64,000 bases of DNA. It comes from Sediminibacterium magnilacihabitans (GTDB lineage Bacteria; Bacteroidota; Bacteroidia; Chitinophagales; Chitinophagaceae). The position numbers were made by a program, and so were the translations under genes. Where the stretch lies: assembly GCA_002973575.1 (NCBI GenBank), contig PVEQ01000001.1, positions 1 through 64,000 on the forward strand, written 5' to 3'. A model generated the notes under the pieces. That model saw only the letters and a list, made by a program, of their open reading frames with translations. It ran no database searches and had not been told where the DNA came from. The first letter of the stretch is position 1, and every line of letters begins with the position of its first letter. Of this stretch, positions 1-8,058 are shown in pieces.

Positions 1-1
1 C

Positions 2-823
2 TGCACCGTTGTTGCCGAAAACTCTGTATCAATTGTTGCCGATTTCTATGTACTCCTGATTGCCGAAAACTCTGTAGTTGTGATTGCCGATTACACCGAT
101 AAATTCGGAAACGCCTTACACAGCAAAGCTTTCGAACTGGCAGACGCAATTAACGATACTCTTTATGAGATTGGTTTACGTTGCATGGGATCAGGCGGGG
201 AATTAAAAAATAGATTCGAGTTAGCAATCATTGGTTATGGAAAAGAGAACGAAAAAGTTCAATCTGCTTGGGAAGGTCAACTGTCTGGCAAATGGATCGT
301 TTCAATAAAAAACATATTTGATTATCCATTATTATTAGAAAACGAAAAGCCGTTGTGGATAAAACCATATGCATCAGGATCAACTCCAATGACCAAAGCC
401 TTTGAAAATGCAAAAAGGATATGTAATGATTGGATCAATTGGGGTAATCACAAAGATTGCCATCCTCCAATCATCATAAACATTACTGATGGAGAAGCAA
501 CTGACTCTGGTAGCAACTTTTATGCACTTAAAAAAGAGGCTGTTCAGATAAACCAAATTGGAACTAATTATGGCGCTACCAACATTTTCAATATCCAAAT
601 TTCATCAAGAAGCGGGGAAAGAGTGTTGTTTCCCAATGAATTAACAAATAGTAGCGACAAATTTGCAAGATTACTTTATGAAATGTCAACGCCATTAAAT
701 GAAAATATGATTCGTATAGCCAAACAAAAGGGATACAATATTCATGATAATGCAAAAGGGTATGTACTTAATGGAAACGCCACAGACTTAATTAATTTTT
801 TAAATATTGGGACCCCACAATAA
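2..823 (+). CDS. TerY-like vWA-domain protein, 5' end open to window edge
   Basis: The frame is open to base 2. The first internal start is GTG at 80, inside the 24-bp repeats, so the true start is unknown. From about 80 onward the protein is a von Willebrand factor A domain: FELAIIGYG strand, GSTPM (the Thr of MIDAS motif 2) and ITDGEATD (MIDAS motif 3). The usual first MIDAS motif DxSxS is missing; the corresponding place reads DYTDKFG and lies next to the repeats. The stop overlaps the start of the PP2C gene (TAATG), so the two are translationally coupled. With the phosphatase and kinase that follow it forms a TerY-P type triad. In these triads the vWA protein is thought to be the scaffold or substrate of the kinase/phosphatase pair. 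Either the 5' end was replaced by a mobile-element end, or the MIDAS is naturally degenerate. Confidence 0.75.
   Translation, partial: CTVVAENSVSIVADFYVLLIAENSVVVIADYTDKFGNALHSKAFELADAINDTLYEIGLRCMGSGGELKNRFELAIIGYGKENEKVQSAWEGQLSGKWIVSIKNIFDYPLLLENEKPLWIKPYASGSTPMTKAFENAKRICNDWINWGNHKDCHPPIIINITDGEATDSGSNFYALKKEAVQINQIGTNYGATNIFNIQISSRSGERVLFPNELTNSSDKFARLLYEMSTPLNENMIRIAKQKGYNIHDNAKGYVLNGNATDLINFLNIGTPQ
12..90. repeat. 24-bp periodic direct repeat at the left window edge
   Basis: The heptamer TTGCCGA occurs at 12, 36, 60 and 84, exactly 24 bp apart. Units one and three share 17 identical bases (12-28 and 60-76); units two and four are more diverged. The period is a multiple of three, so the repeats stay open in the frame of the vWA gene and would encode an eight-residue repeat of the form (V/I)A(E/D). 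Closely spaced multiple repeats are typical of the ends of IS21-family elements, but no transposase is in view, so that reading is inference. The element may continue left of the window. Confidence 0.6.
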
Positions 824-1977
824 TGAATATTACAATTTTACAGATTCAAAAACGGTCATCTTATTTATATCAAAACATTCAGGACAAGTTTGCTTTCAAT
901 AAGTCAACAAAAACATTCGCTTTAGCTGATGGCACAACTCAAAGCTACAATTCAGAGGAATGGGCTGAATTAATTACAAAAAAATTTGTGTCCAATCCAA
1001 CGTTCGAACATGAAAAATTGGTTACAAACTTCATTGATTGTGCTCAAATTTTTAAACAATCAAATATTATAACTAATACCAATCCTGCAAAAGCGTCTCT
1101 TGAAAAAAGTAAACAAAAGAAAGGAGCCACGGCGACATTCATTGGGCTTCAGTTTTTTGATAATAATCATTTGAAAATTATTAGTTGTGGAGATTCAAAT
1201 CTTTTCATGTTTAGGAATAATAGGATTACCTGTTTCCCTTTTCGAGATTTAGACAGTCTTGATGCAAATAACCATTTTATCAATACGGAACAAATATTAG
1301 AGGATAAAACTAATATACCATCCTTTCAGTATAAAGAGATTCCAGCCGAAAAAAATACTATTTATATTCTCGCAACCGATGCTCTGAGCAGATTAATCCT
1401 AAAAAAGCCGTCAATAATTGAGGGGTTAATGCAACTTAATAATTTCCAAAAACTATATGCTTTTTGTATGAAATATTGGAGTAGCAGAGAATTAGAAGAA
1501 GATGATATCACATCAATAATCATAGATCATAAAAATAACGGGACAATAAAAAAAATAATCCCCGACGAATCATTCTCATTTCCGAAAGAAGAAGAAAAAG
1601 AATTTGTTCCTACAAACTTAGGACAAGAAAATAATCACTATCAATTTACCGACATGCACATACAAGAAATCATTCGGAGATTTGATCATATATCCAATGA
1701 TCTCTCGCAAATTAAGAGGAAACAGAGGTTGCTTGAAGCTCTTCTAATGATCGTAGTTAGCTTAAGCGTTATTCTAAGTATTGCTTTTTTTCGCTTCCAG
1801 ATAAATTATCAGTCTGATAAGTCTAAGAATGAATTGCGTTCCGATATAAGAAACAAGTTTATTATCGAAGATAGTATTGCAAAAACCACGCTTTTGGAAA
1901 TCAGAAAATTAAATGAAAAACTAAACATTCGAGATTCAAGTACTCTAAAAATAGAGACCAACGTAAATGAAAAATAA
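823..1977 (+). CDS. PP2C-family protein phosphatase with one membrane segment
   Basis: A PP2C-like Ser/Thr phosphatase of 384 residues. The metal-binding aspartates are visible in order: ALADGT near residue 35, the GATATF and ISCGDSN strands around 104-125, LATDALSR near 190, and EEDDITS near 230. A strongly hydrophobic stretch around residues 304-325 follows a charged coiled region and should anchor the protein in the inner membrane with the phosphatase on the cytoplasmic side. About 60 charged residues lie beyond the membrane. The start overlaps the vWA stop by one base. The kinase follows after a gap of about 80 bp. It probably reverses phosphorylation by that kinase. Confidence 0.85.
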   Translation: MNITILQIQKRSSYLYQNIQDKFAFNKSTKTFALADGTTQSYNSEEWAELITKKFVSNPTFEHEKLVTNFIDCAQIFKQSNIITNTNPAKASLEKSKQKKGATATFIGLQFFDNNHLKIISCGDSNLFMFRNNRITCFPFRDLDSLDANNHFINTEQILEDKTNIPSFQYKEIPAEKNTIYILATDALSRLILKKPSIIEGLMQLNNFQKLYAFCMKYWSSRELEEDDITSIIIDHKNNGTIKKIIPDESFSFPKEEEKEFVPTNLGQENNHYQFTDMHIQEIIRRFDHISNDLSQIKRKQRLLEALLMIVVSLSVILSIAFFRFQINYQSDKSKNELRSDIRNKFIIEDSIAKTTLLEIRKLNEKLNIRDSSTLKIETNVNEK

Positions 1978-2058
1978 ATTCTATAATTTATTTAATCATT
2001 GTGACTGAGAACATGAATTGTAGTCATATTGGCACACATACAACTTAAAGCATCGAAA

Positions 2059-4035
2059 ATGTTTCCGACAATTGCAGAATATAATAAGGCAATCGGTTTA
2101 AAAGGCGATAAAGCATTCAGAACGCTTAAGAATATAAATTTTATACCATCAAGAACAACTCCTTTACGAATTTACAGTTTTGGTTCAGGTTCATATGCAG
2201 TAGTATTTAAAGCTAAAGATCATTTTAAAGAATATGCTATTAGATGTTTTATAAGCGCATACGAAGAAAATATTGACAGGTATAGAAAAATATCGGATTA
2301 TTTAAAAAAAATTAATGCTTCGTGGGTAACTGATATTGAGCTTCTTGATAATGAAATTCAAATACAAAATGAGTTTTACCCAGTTGTTAAAATGGATTGG
2401 ATTGAAGGACAATTGCTAAACGATTATATTGGAAAAATACTATTAAATAATCTGCTACTTTCTAAACTGCAAGACGAGTTTGTGAAAGTCAGCCGAAGCC
2501 TAGAAAAAAATTTGGTTGGGCACGGAGACATACAATGTGGGAATATTATAATACAGGAAGATTCAAAAGGGAACCCTAAGATAAAACTAATTGACTATGA
2601 TGGAATGTATATACCTTCTTTTAAAAACAAGGAGAACCTTGAAAGGGGTAGAGCTGAGTTTCAGCATCCAAATCGACTAAATCAAAAATTCGACGAAAAA
2701 ATAGATCGATTTTCATTTTGGGTTATTCTTACTGCTATTGAGGCATTAAAATACGACAAAACCCTGTGGTTAGAAAACAATGTGCAGAGAGGTTTTAATA
2801 CTTTGGATAATCTTCTATTTCAAAATGTTGATTTTTTGCATTTTGGTACATCCGAATTAACACAGAGGTTATATCAATTGAATAAACAATCTCTTACTTA
2901 CTATTTGACCGCTCTTAAAAGTTTTTGTAGATCAAATCCAAATAAAATAGCAACACCAGAGTTATTCAGTGGGGATGCATTTACGCCTATTGAAGAAGAC
3001 TCCACTCTCAGTGAATATGAGTACGGAAGTCAAATTAAAATTGTTACTGAGCAACCAGGTGCAATTATTTTAAATGCGTCTTTTAAGAAAATTGGTGTCA
3101 CTCCACTTACTTTGGAGAGAGACACTTATACTGGGAAAAAAATAATAGTAACTGACGGTGAGAAGTACAAAAATATTCTTATTGAAGCTCATCACACAAT
3201 AATTGATGTGCATTTTTCCGAAGCGGATAGCACCTTTCGCGTTCTACCTATAGACCCTCCTGAACCGACTAAGCCGAAGGTAAAAGATGATGACCCTGTA
3301 TTGCCGTACATATTAGTAGTCTGTGCTATACTCATTGTTGCTTTTATAGTTGTAATAGCTATACTTCCCCAAAACAGGACAGATAATTTAATTAATACAC
3401 CATCTTCTGATGCAAATAATATTGCAATAGGAGCAGCTGCTGATAGTGCCGCTAAAGCTGCTGCTGACACAACTAAAAAAGCGGCTGATTATTCTACTGC
3501 TAAAATAGATAGTGCTGCTGCAAGGGTCGATAGTCTGATCAAGAACGAAGCTGGTAGTGACAATAACTATCAAATTTTCCCTTCTGCTGGTTTTAAAATT
3601 AAATGCCCTTGTGAACTAAAAGTTGACCCGTCTTTAATTCAAAGCAGTGAAGTTCAAGATAAAAAAAGAATAATTGGGGCGTATGCATGCGCGGTTGCTA
3701 AAATTGAAAATAACCCAGAAGATTTTGCCATTTTTAGAATATGGATTATTGACGAATCTTCCAGTTATTTTGAAGTATCCTATAAAGACTCCAGCGATGT
3801 AGAAAATAAGCTTTTTGAACAAGTTGTAAATAACTTTGCTGCTAATGAATTTGTGTATGATTATGTAACATACAAAGGGGTTAAAGCGATACAATACAGT
3901 AGTATCCAAAACGAGATTAAAGCAAAAGGAATTTTATTCTTTAAGAACAAAAAAAGATATTTACTTCAAGTTTCTTCTAATTACGATTTGACGTCAAAGT
4001 TCGATGCGCTTAAAAATTCGTTTGAAATACTTTAG
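2059..4035 (+). CDS. Membrane-anchored Ser/Thr kinase with PEGA-like domain
   Basis: A 658-residue protein from ATG 2059; an upstream in-frame TTG at 2029 exists, but relatives that I recall begin close to the FPT.EY..AI segment, so ATG 2059 is preferred. Kinase features: glycine loop GSGSYAVVF at about 43-50; beta-3 YAIRCF with Arg62 where lysine is usual (I recall Leu/Val-Arg or Lys-Cys-Phe as a family pattern); catalytic loop HGDIQCGN with Asp157 and Asn162; DYDG at 179-182 replacing DFG. A PEGA-like beta domain spans about 320-384, a single membrane helix about 413-436, then an Ala-rich spacer and an extracytoplasmic C-terminal domain of about 140 residues. It completes the vWA-PP2C-kinase triad. 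The extracytoplasmic domain suggests signal sensing across the inner membrane. Confidence 0.85.
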   Translation: MFPTIAEYNKAIGLKGDKAFRTLKNINFIPSRTTPLRIYSFGSGSYAVVFKAKDHFKEYAIRCFISAYEENIDRYRKISDYLKKINASWVTDIELLDNEIQIQNEFYPVVKMDWIEGQLLNDYIGKILLNNLLLSKLQDEFVKVSRSLEKNLVGHGDIQCGNIIIQEDSKGNPKIKLIDYDGMYIPSFKNKENLERGRAEFQHPNRLNQKFDEKIDRFSFWVILTAIEALKYDKTLWLENNVQRGFNTLDNLLFQNVDFLHFGTSELTQRLYQLNKQSLTYYLTALKSFCRSNPNKIATPELFSGDAFTPIEEDSTLSEYEYGSQIKIVTEQPGAIILNASFKKIGVTPLTLERDTYTGKKIIVTDGEKYKNILIEAHHTIIDVHFSEADSTFRVLPIDPPEPTKPKVKDDDPVLPYILVVCAILIVAFIVVIAILPQNRTDNLINTPSSDANNIAIGAAADSAAKAAADTTKKAADYSTAKIDSAAARVDSLIKNEAGSDNNYQIFPSAGFKIKCPCELKVDPSLIQSSEVQDKKRIIGAYACAVAKIENNPEDFAIFRIWIIDESSSYFEVSYKDSSDVENKLFEQVVNNFAANEFVYDYVTYKGVKAIQYSSIQNEIKAKGILFFKNKKRYLLQVSSNYDLTSKFDALKNSFEIL

Positions 4036-4111
4036 TACAGAATAAACAATATTTTGGGACGGATTTGGACCGGAAATGAGTGAAAAGAGCTTAAAATAGG
4101 GCATTTATAAA

Positions 4112-4179
4112 GGAGAAAACAGGGTTGTCGCACAGGCATGGCATGCAAGAGGCCACCGGTTCGAATCCGGTATTCTCCA
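4112..4179 (+). pseudogene. tRNA-Ala(GGC)-like remnant, candidate island attachment site
   Basis: From about 4138 the sequence carries loop positions with a GGC anticodon, the 3' anticodon strand GCAAG, a variable loop, a perfect T-arm (ACCGG, TTCGAAT, CCGGT) and an acceptor strand ATTCTCC followed by A. The upstream GGAGAAA (4112-4118) can pair with that acceptor. However, only about 20 bases separate the acceptor from the anticodon loop, no normal D-arm forms, and the anticodon stem has two mismatches. It is therefore not a convincing functional tRNA. An intact 3' half joined to unrelated 5' sequence is the usual footprint of integrase-mediated insertion into a tRNA gene. An intact tRNA-Ala would be expected at the far end of the element. 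Confidence 0.55.
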
Positions 4180-4182
4180 CTA

Positions 4183-4210
4183 AAAAAGCCCTGAAATTTC
4201 AGGGCTTTTT
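4183..4210 (+). terminator. Rho-independent terminator after the tRNA remnant
   Basis: A perfect 28-base palindrome: GCCCTG pairs with CAGGGC around an AAATTT loop, flanked by A5 on the left and T5 on the right. It can work in both directions. It directly follows the tRNA-like sequence, as expected for a terminator that came with the original tRNA gene. Confidence 0.85.
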
Positions 4211-4268
4211 ATATAGGTATAATTCTTATTCTTTTTACCCCCTTATTTAGTAACTGGTTAATTAATCG

Positions 4269-4276
4269 TAAATTTG
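4269..4276 (+). promoter_or_regulatory. Candidate Bacteroidota -7 box
   Basis: TAAATTTG fits the TAnnTTTG -7 consensus of Bacteroidota promoters. It ends only 4 bases before the ATG at 4281, so transcription would start at or just inside that codon. Either the small gene has a leaderless message, or its real start is further in. No clear -33 TTG is seen at the right distance. Confidence 0.3.
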
Positions 4277-4280
4277 GGCC

Positions 4281-4466
4281 ATGGAAAAAAGGCTTGTAAA
4301 TATTGACCCAAAGAGGGCAGGTATTGCAGTCGCTAATTATGTGCGTGAGCAGGCGCTCAAAACAGGTTCCTTTATAACTTATAAAGAGAATGGTAAGATT
4401 ATTCGAGAGAACCCACGCACCGGGGAAAAATTTGTTCTCAATTCCCATCCATCCAAGCATCAATAA
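4281..4466 (+). CDS. Small protein preceding zeta-toxin-like kinase, possible antitoxin
   Basis: A basic 61-residue protein with no membrane segment. Its stop TAA is immediately followed by the ATG of the zeta-toxin-like gene (zero gap), so the two are surely co-translated. I do not recognise a named domain. It is shorter than, and unlike, the classical epsilon antitoxin. Position and size suggest an antitoxin or a regulator of the kinase, as inference only. Confidence 0.6.
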   Translation: MEKRLVNIDPKRAGIAVANYVREQALKTGSFITYKENGKIIRENPRTGEKFVLNSHPSKHQ

Positions 4467-5066
4467 ATGCCGGTCCTCTATATTCTCGGCGGAGCCAATG
4501 GTTCTGGCAAAACTACGTGGTATAATTCCCAGGTGTCTATTGGTGATATAGCCCCTTCTATTCCTTTTATCAACATTGATAATATTGTCCTGTTAGAGTT
4601 AGGTAACTACACTGCTGAAAACCTTGCTTTAGGAGAAAGTATTGCACAGCAGCGCATAGCTGGGTTTATTGAAAGAAAAGAAAGCTTCATGATTGAAAGC
4701 AATCTTTCCAAGAAATCCGATTACGAATGGATAAAAAGAATGCAGCGACACGGCTATGATGCAGTATTATATTTCCTGGGAACGGACGATGTGGAAATAA
4801 ACAAAGATCGTGTGCTAAACCGCGTTGCCCAAGGTGGGCATGACATTGCAGTTCCGATTATAGAACAACGTTACCGGATGGGATTGACATATCTGAAATC
4901 TGAAATTCTGAATTTTACTGATGCATATTTATACGATAGTTCAGATAAGATCCCTAAACAGATGGCTGTATTGAAAAAAGGAAAAATTATTGAGCAAATA
5001 GACAATCCATCACTTTGGGTAAAAGAGGTGCTGTTTATTGCAAAACGATTGGAAGAAAAGGGGTAA
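4467..5066 (+). CDS. Zeta-toxin-family P-loop kinase
   Basis: A 199-residue protein with Walker A GANGSGKTT at residues 9-17 of the N-terminal strand, an ESN segment after the second strand, and the RVAQGGHDIAVP plus RYRMGL block that zeta-toxin-like kinases use around the substrate and lid. Zeta toxins phosphorylate UDP-activated amino sugars and block wall synthesis. Many chromosomal relatives are uncharacterised and may act on other small molecules. It is co-translated with the 61-residue protein. The gene ends 10 bp from the convergent GH43-like gene. Confidence 0.8.
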   Translation: MPVLYILGGANGSGKTTWYNSQVSIGDIAPSIPFINIDNIVLLELGNYTAENLALGESIAQQRIAGFIERKESFMIESNLSKKSDYEWIKRMQRHGYDAVLYFLGTDDVEINKDRVLNRVAQGGHDIAVPIIEQRYRMGLTYLKSEILNFTDAYLYDSSDKIPKQMAVLKKGKIIEQIDNPSLWVKEVLFIAKRLEEKG

Positions 5067-5076
5067 GTAGAACAAA

Positions 5077-6081
5077 TCAATAGACAAACTTTTTTATTTC
5101 AACCTTGCCGTTATTGATCTTTAAAGACAACCACAAATACCCCGATTGTTTAAGGTCCGTTTTATTCCAGGTATCAGCCATAAACAGGAACGTTTTTGTT
5201 TTTCCATTAATGGGCAACACATAAGTGCTTTGTGATCCGAATGTTGTATCGGCGCCAGCGCCTTTGCATGGGTTTTCGTATTCTTTCCATGGACCTAATA
5301 CCTGATTGGCCACGGCATAAGTAGCTGCGTTGGGCGACCAGCCAGTGCAAGACGAAGTAATTAAATAATATTTTCCTTCGCTTTTAAATAGTGCGGGGGC
5401 CTCGCGCCTGCGATCTACCAATATCCTGCTGAAAATTTTTGTCGGGCTCAGGTAATCGTCATTTAAGAGGCATACCTGCATGGTATTATTTTGTTCAGAT
5501 GAATAGATCAGATAGGCTTTGCCATCATCATCCTGGAAAAGGGTCATATCACGAGACATTTGACCGTTTGGTTGCACGCTTCTTATATACCGATACGGTC
5601 CGGCGGGATTGTCACTTACTGCAACGCCGGCACGCGAATATGAATAATCGTTCTTATCCACGTGCATCCACATGACAAATTTTTTAGTCGCACGGTTATA
5701 GATCACTTTTGGGCGTTCAATGACCCTGCCTGTATCCAAGTCATTTGTGGTATCGCCTTTTACCGGGGATAATGCTACACCCTCGTATTTCCAGGTTTTC
5801 AAATCCTTTGAAGAATAACAAGATACACCACCCGCCGGCACACGATAATCTTCCCAGCTTTGCCCCGCCACCAACCAGGTGTTGCCTTTTTTTATTTCCC
5901 CGAACAAGTAATAAGTGTCATTGTGATGCAGTATGCCTGCCCCATGCGCGTTAATAAAGTTTCCCTGTGTATCATGCCATTCTTTGCCATTAACATCCGG
6001 CGACTTGGGAATCTGTGCAAGCCCACTGTGTTTTATCAGTAAAAAATTACAAAGAATCATTATTGGAATCAGCCTTTTCAT
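5077..6081 (-). CDS. GH43-like five-bladed propeller glycosidase, secreted
   Basis: 334 residues with an N-terminal signal peptide ending at ...SGLAQ. The blades show GH43-type repeats: GILHHNDTYYLFGE, VSCYSSKDLKTWKYEG, RPKVIYN...FVMWMH, a central RDMTLFQDDDGKAYLIYSS and APALFKSEGKYYLITS. The position of the usual GH43 base aspartate reads NAHGAGIL and carries no Asp, as in the exo-beta-1,3-galactanase-like subfamilies. The subfamily is therefore uncertain; a galactan- or galactoside-active enzyme is the most likely reading. The start overlaps the stop of the upstream beta-helix gene by 4 bp (ATGA), so the two enzymes are made together. Confidence 0.8.
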   Translation of the reverse strand: MKRLIPIMILCNFLLIKHSGLAQIPKSPDVNGKEWHDTQGNFINAHGAGILHHNDTYYLFGEIKKGNTWLVAGQSWEDYRVPAGGVSCYSSKDLKTWKYEGVALSPVKGDTTNDLDTGRVIERPKVIYNRATKKFVMWMHVDKNDYSYSRAGVAVSDNPAGPYRYIRSVQPNGQMSRDMTLFQDDDGKAYLIYSSEQNNTMQVCLLNDDYLSPTKIFSRILVDRRREAPALFKSEGKYYLITSSCTGWSPNAATYAVANQVLGPWKEYENPCKGAGADTTFGSQSTYVLPINGKTKTFLFMADTWNKTDLKQSGYLWLSLKINNGKVEIKKFVY

Positions 6082-7538
6082 TTTAACTGTAACAATTTTA
6101 GCTTGTCCTTCAACCCCGATTCTTTGGGCAATTGATAGTTGGTAAAGGAGCTTATTTGGGATGCTGATGTTATATTGATTTTGCCTGGGTTTTTAAATGC
6201 AGGGAATACATTAAGGCCTATTACCTGACCGTCTTTCATTTCCTTACCAGTCTTAGTTACCCATGCTTTCAATTGTTTGATGCCATCGATGTTGAATCCG
6301 CTTTTTAAACTCCACCAGTCATTTCCCTGGTACTTAACATCGCCGATCTTATCGATTCCCCTGATAAGTGAATCCCTGCCAACGAATATATTATCGTGAA
6401 ACCGGATGCCTTTGCTTTCGCTTTTTTCTGAAAAGCAAATAGCTGCTACTTTGCTATTATAAATAATATTGCCATATACGTCACAGTCGTAAAATTGCTT
6501 TTCATCGTCGGAGCTGTTCCATACATAAAGACCGGCTTGTGAATCGGAAACGGTGCCATCATTCTCGCTTATGTTATACCTGTAAATATTATGATACCAG
6601 GGGCTCGCCCCCCAGTACTGAAATATGCAATAACCACTCCCTTGGTTTTCATACGAAACACAATATTGAATGATGGAATTGGTAACGCCGCCATCCAGGT
6701 CAAACCCGCCTCCATCTGCGCCACCTTTAGATGTCTTATTACGATACGACAGGCAATGCTGGATAATGACGCTGTCTGCCTCATAGGCCCATATACCAAC
6801 GGGACCGTTACCTATTCGTGGCATATCCCATCCATTATTGGTAGCGGTACACTGATCAATCAATACATTTTTACAATTTCCTACAACGATACCATTCCCG
6901 CTGTGATTGGTTAAATTAGTTGGGTCGCCGGGATTATTTTCTGCCCGACAGTAACGTATCAGGATATTCTTAGAATTCTTTTTACCCAAATCTCCTTCAA
7001 TAGTAATACCGGCAGAGCCGTTGTCATGCGCATTTATAAATCTTAAAATGATCTCGGTAGAAGTAAATACAAGTACACCCGGTTTTTGAAACCCGCTGAC
7101 CTCCATACTATCAACTTGAATATGATTACAACCCACCATCAACAGGCCGGATTTAGTATTGCCGTTCTTCCGGCCGGCCCCTTTTAAGTGTAAATGGCGG
7201 ATAGCAATATATTGTGTCCGGTATAAACTAATCGCGGCGGCGCTATCAGCATCAATAGTTGCTATGCCTTTTCCATAAGACCTGATAACGATTGGATGGC
7301 TTTGATTACCTGTAGTAACAGAATCAATCTCTATTGTTCCTTTAAAAGTTTGCCCCGATTGAAAATAAACTGTATCTCCGGCGTTAAGTCGTATGTTATT
7401 TATTTTGTCAATTGTTTTAAAAGGGGCCGCTTTTGTGCCAGGATTTACATCGTTTCCCTGAAGGCTTATATAATACGCTCTGCCAATTGCAAAACGATTT
7501 ATACTTAGTAAGGATAATACCGTTACCAGTAAAAACAA
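6078..7538 (-). CDS. Right-handed beta-helix protein, secreted (lyase-like)
   Basis: About 486 residues. After a signal peptide the mature part begins AYYISLQGNDVNPGT...PFKTID, the common start of DUF1565/pectate-lyase-like parallel beta-helix proteins. Repeating short strands with GI, NV, NG and Asn-rich turns follow, as in polysaccharide lyases and epimerases. No family-defining catalytic set could be assigned, so the substrate is unknown. The listed start is a TTG; the frame continues upstream (KKHTHL before it) to a stop without an ATG, so the start is either TTG or a degraded codon. It is ATGA-coupled to the GH43-like gene. Confidence 0.7.
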   Translation of the reverse strand: MFLLVTVLSLLSINRFAIGRAYYISLQGNDVNPGTKAAPFKTIDKINNIRLNAGDTVYFQSGQTFKGTIEIDSVTTGNQSHPIVIRSYGKGIATIDADSAAAISLYRTQYIAIRHLHLKGAGRKNGNTKSGLLMVGCNHIQVDSMEVSGFQKPGVLVFTSTEIILRFINAHDNGSAGITIEGDLGKKNSKNILIRYCRAENNPGDPTNLTNHSGNGIVVGNCKNVLIDQCTATNNGWDMPRIGNGPVGIWAYEADSVIIQHCLSYRNKTSKGGADGGGFDLDGGVTNSIIQYCVSYENQGSGYCIFQYWGASPWYHNIYRYNISENDGTVSDSQAGLYVWNSSDDEKQFYDCDVYGNIIYNSKVAAICFSEKSESKGIRFHDNIFVGRDSLIRGIDKIGDVKYQGNDWWSLKSGFNIDGIKQLKAWVTKTGKEMKDGQVIGLNVFPAFKNPGKINITSASQISSFTNYQLPKESGLKDKLKLLQLK

Positions 7539-8058
7539 GTGTGTATGTTTTTTTAAACTCGTTTGCAGTTTTTAAAAGTATATAATGATTGTATCGCCCC
7601 CTAATTGGGGAGGATCAAGGGTAAAAGTTAAGACATTTTATAACAAAGCTGGAAGGTCATGCAATGTTGGCTAGTGCAGCTACAGTTGACGCTGGAGCAC
7701 GCATCGCCAGTTTTTTAGGGGAAAATGAACGGATTGAAACGGTATACCATACAACCAACAATTGTATAGTATACAAACCCCAATTGCATAAGTAGTACAC
7801 GGCTTCCAAGAGCTTGCAACTGTTAGCTGCATACTATACAACTGACAATTGTATAGTATGGAATTACCAATTGTATAAGTAGTGCACCACACCTGCCAGC
7901 CTGTTCGTGGGTCATGCAGTGCAGCCGAAGTTATCCATTAACTATATTGACAATCAATACTTTATATGCTAATGGATTAAAAAATGCTGAAAAACACTTG
8001 CATATATGAATGTTATTTGTTTTATTAGTAAAAACTATTATTCATATAAGCTGTTTTT
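7539..8058. other. 520-bp intergenic gap with paired hairpin repeats
   Basis: No convincing gene lies between the divergently oriented beta-helix gene and the broken gene at 8059. The minus-strand frame 7680-7892 is a by-product of the repeats at 7749-7887. The last 130 bp (7930-8058) are AT-rich and probably hold the promoter of the gene at 8059; no exact TAnnTTTG box was found. Confidence 0.6.
7749..7887. repeat. Two-copy 87-bp-offset repeat, each with a hairpin
   Basis: CAATTGTATAGTAT occurs at 7759-7772 and again at 7846-7859. The block CCAATTG(C/T)ATAAGTAGT(A/G)CAC occurs at 7780-7800 and 7867-7887. The offset is 87 bp in both cases. The right copy contains a perfect 11-bp inverted repeat, ATACTATACAA with TTGTATAGTAT (7831-7859). 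The left copy has the same hairpin with one mismatch. Possible roles are a small non-autonomous element or a regulatory hairpin array; nothing further is visible. Confidence 0.6.

Noticed and set aside
1..76. Coding tandem-repeat domain of the vWA protein
   Set aside because: Possible, because the frame is open, but the uneven unit similarity (units one and three alike) fits a mobile-element end as well; left open in the findings and not annotated as a domain.
4112..4179. A functional tRNA gene
   Set aside because: The T-arm and acceptor are good, but there is no proper D-arm, the anticodon stem has two mismatches and the total length is short. Kept only as a remnant.
7749..7887. Possible CRISPR array
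   Set aside because: Only two imperfect units, a dyad inside each unit, an 87-bp offset and no cas genes.
7680..7892. A 70-residue minus-strand frame
   Set aside because: It is generated by the duplicated hairpin repeat; the peptide repeats itself and has no start context or neighbours.
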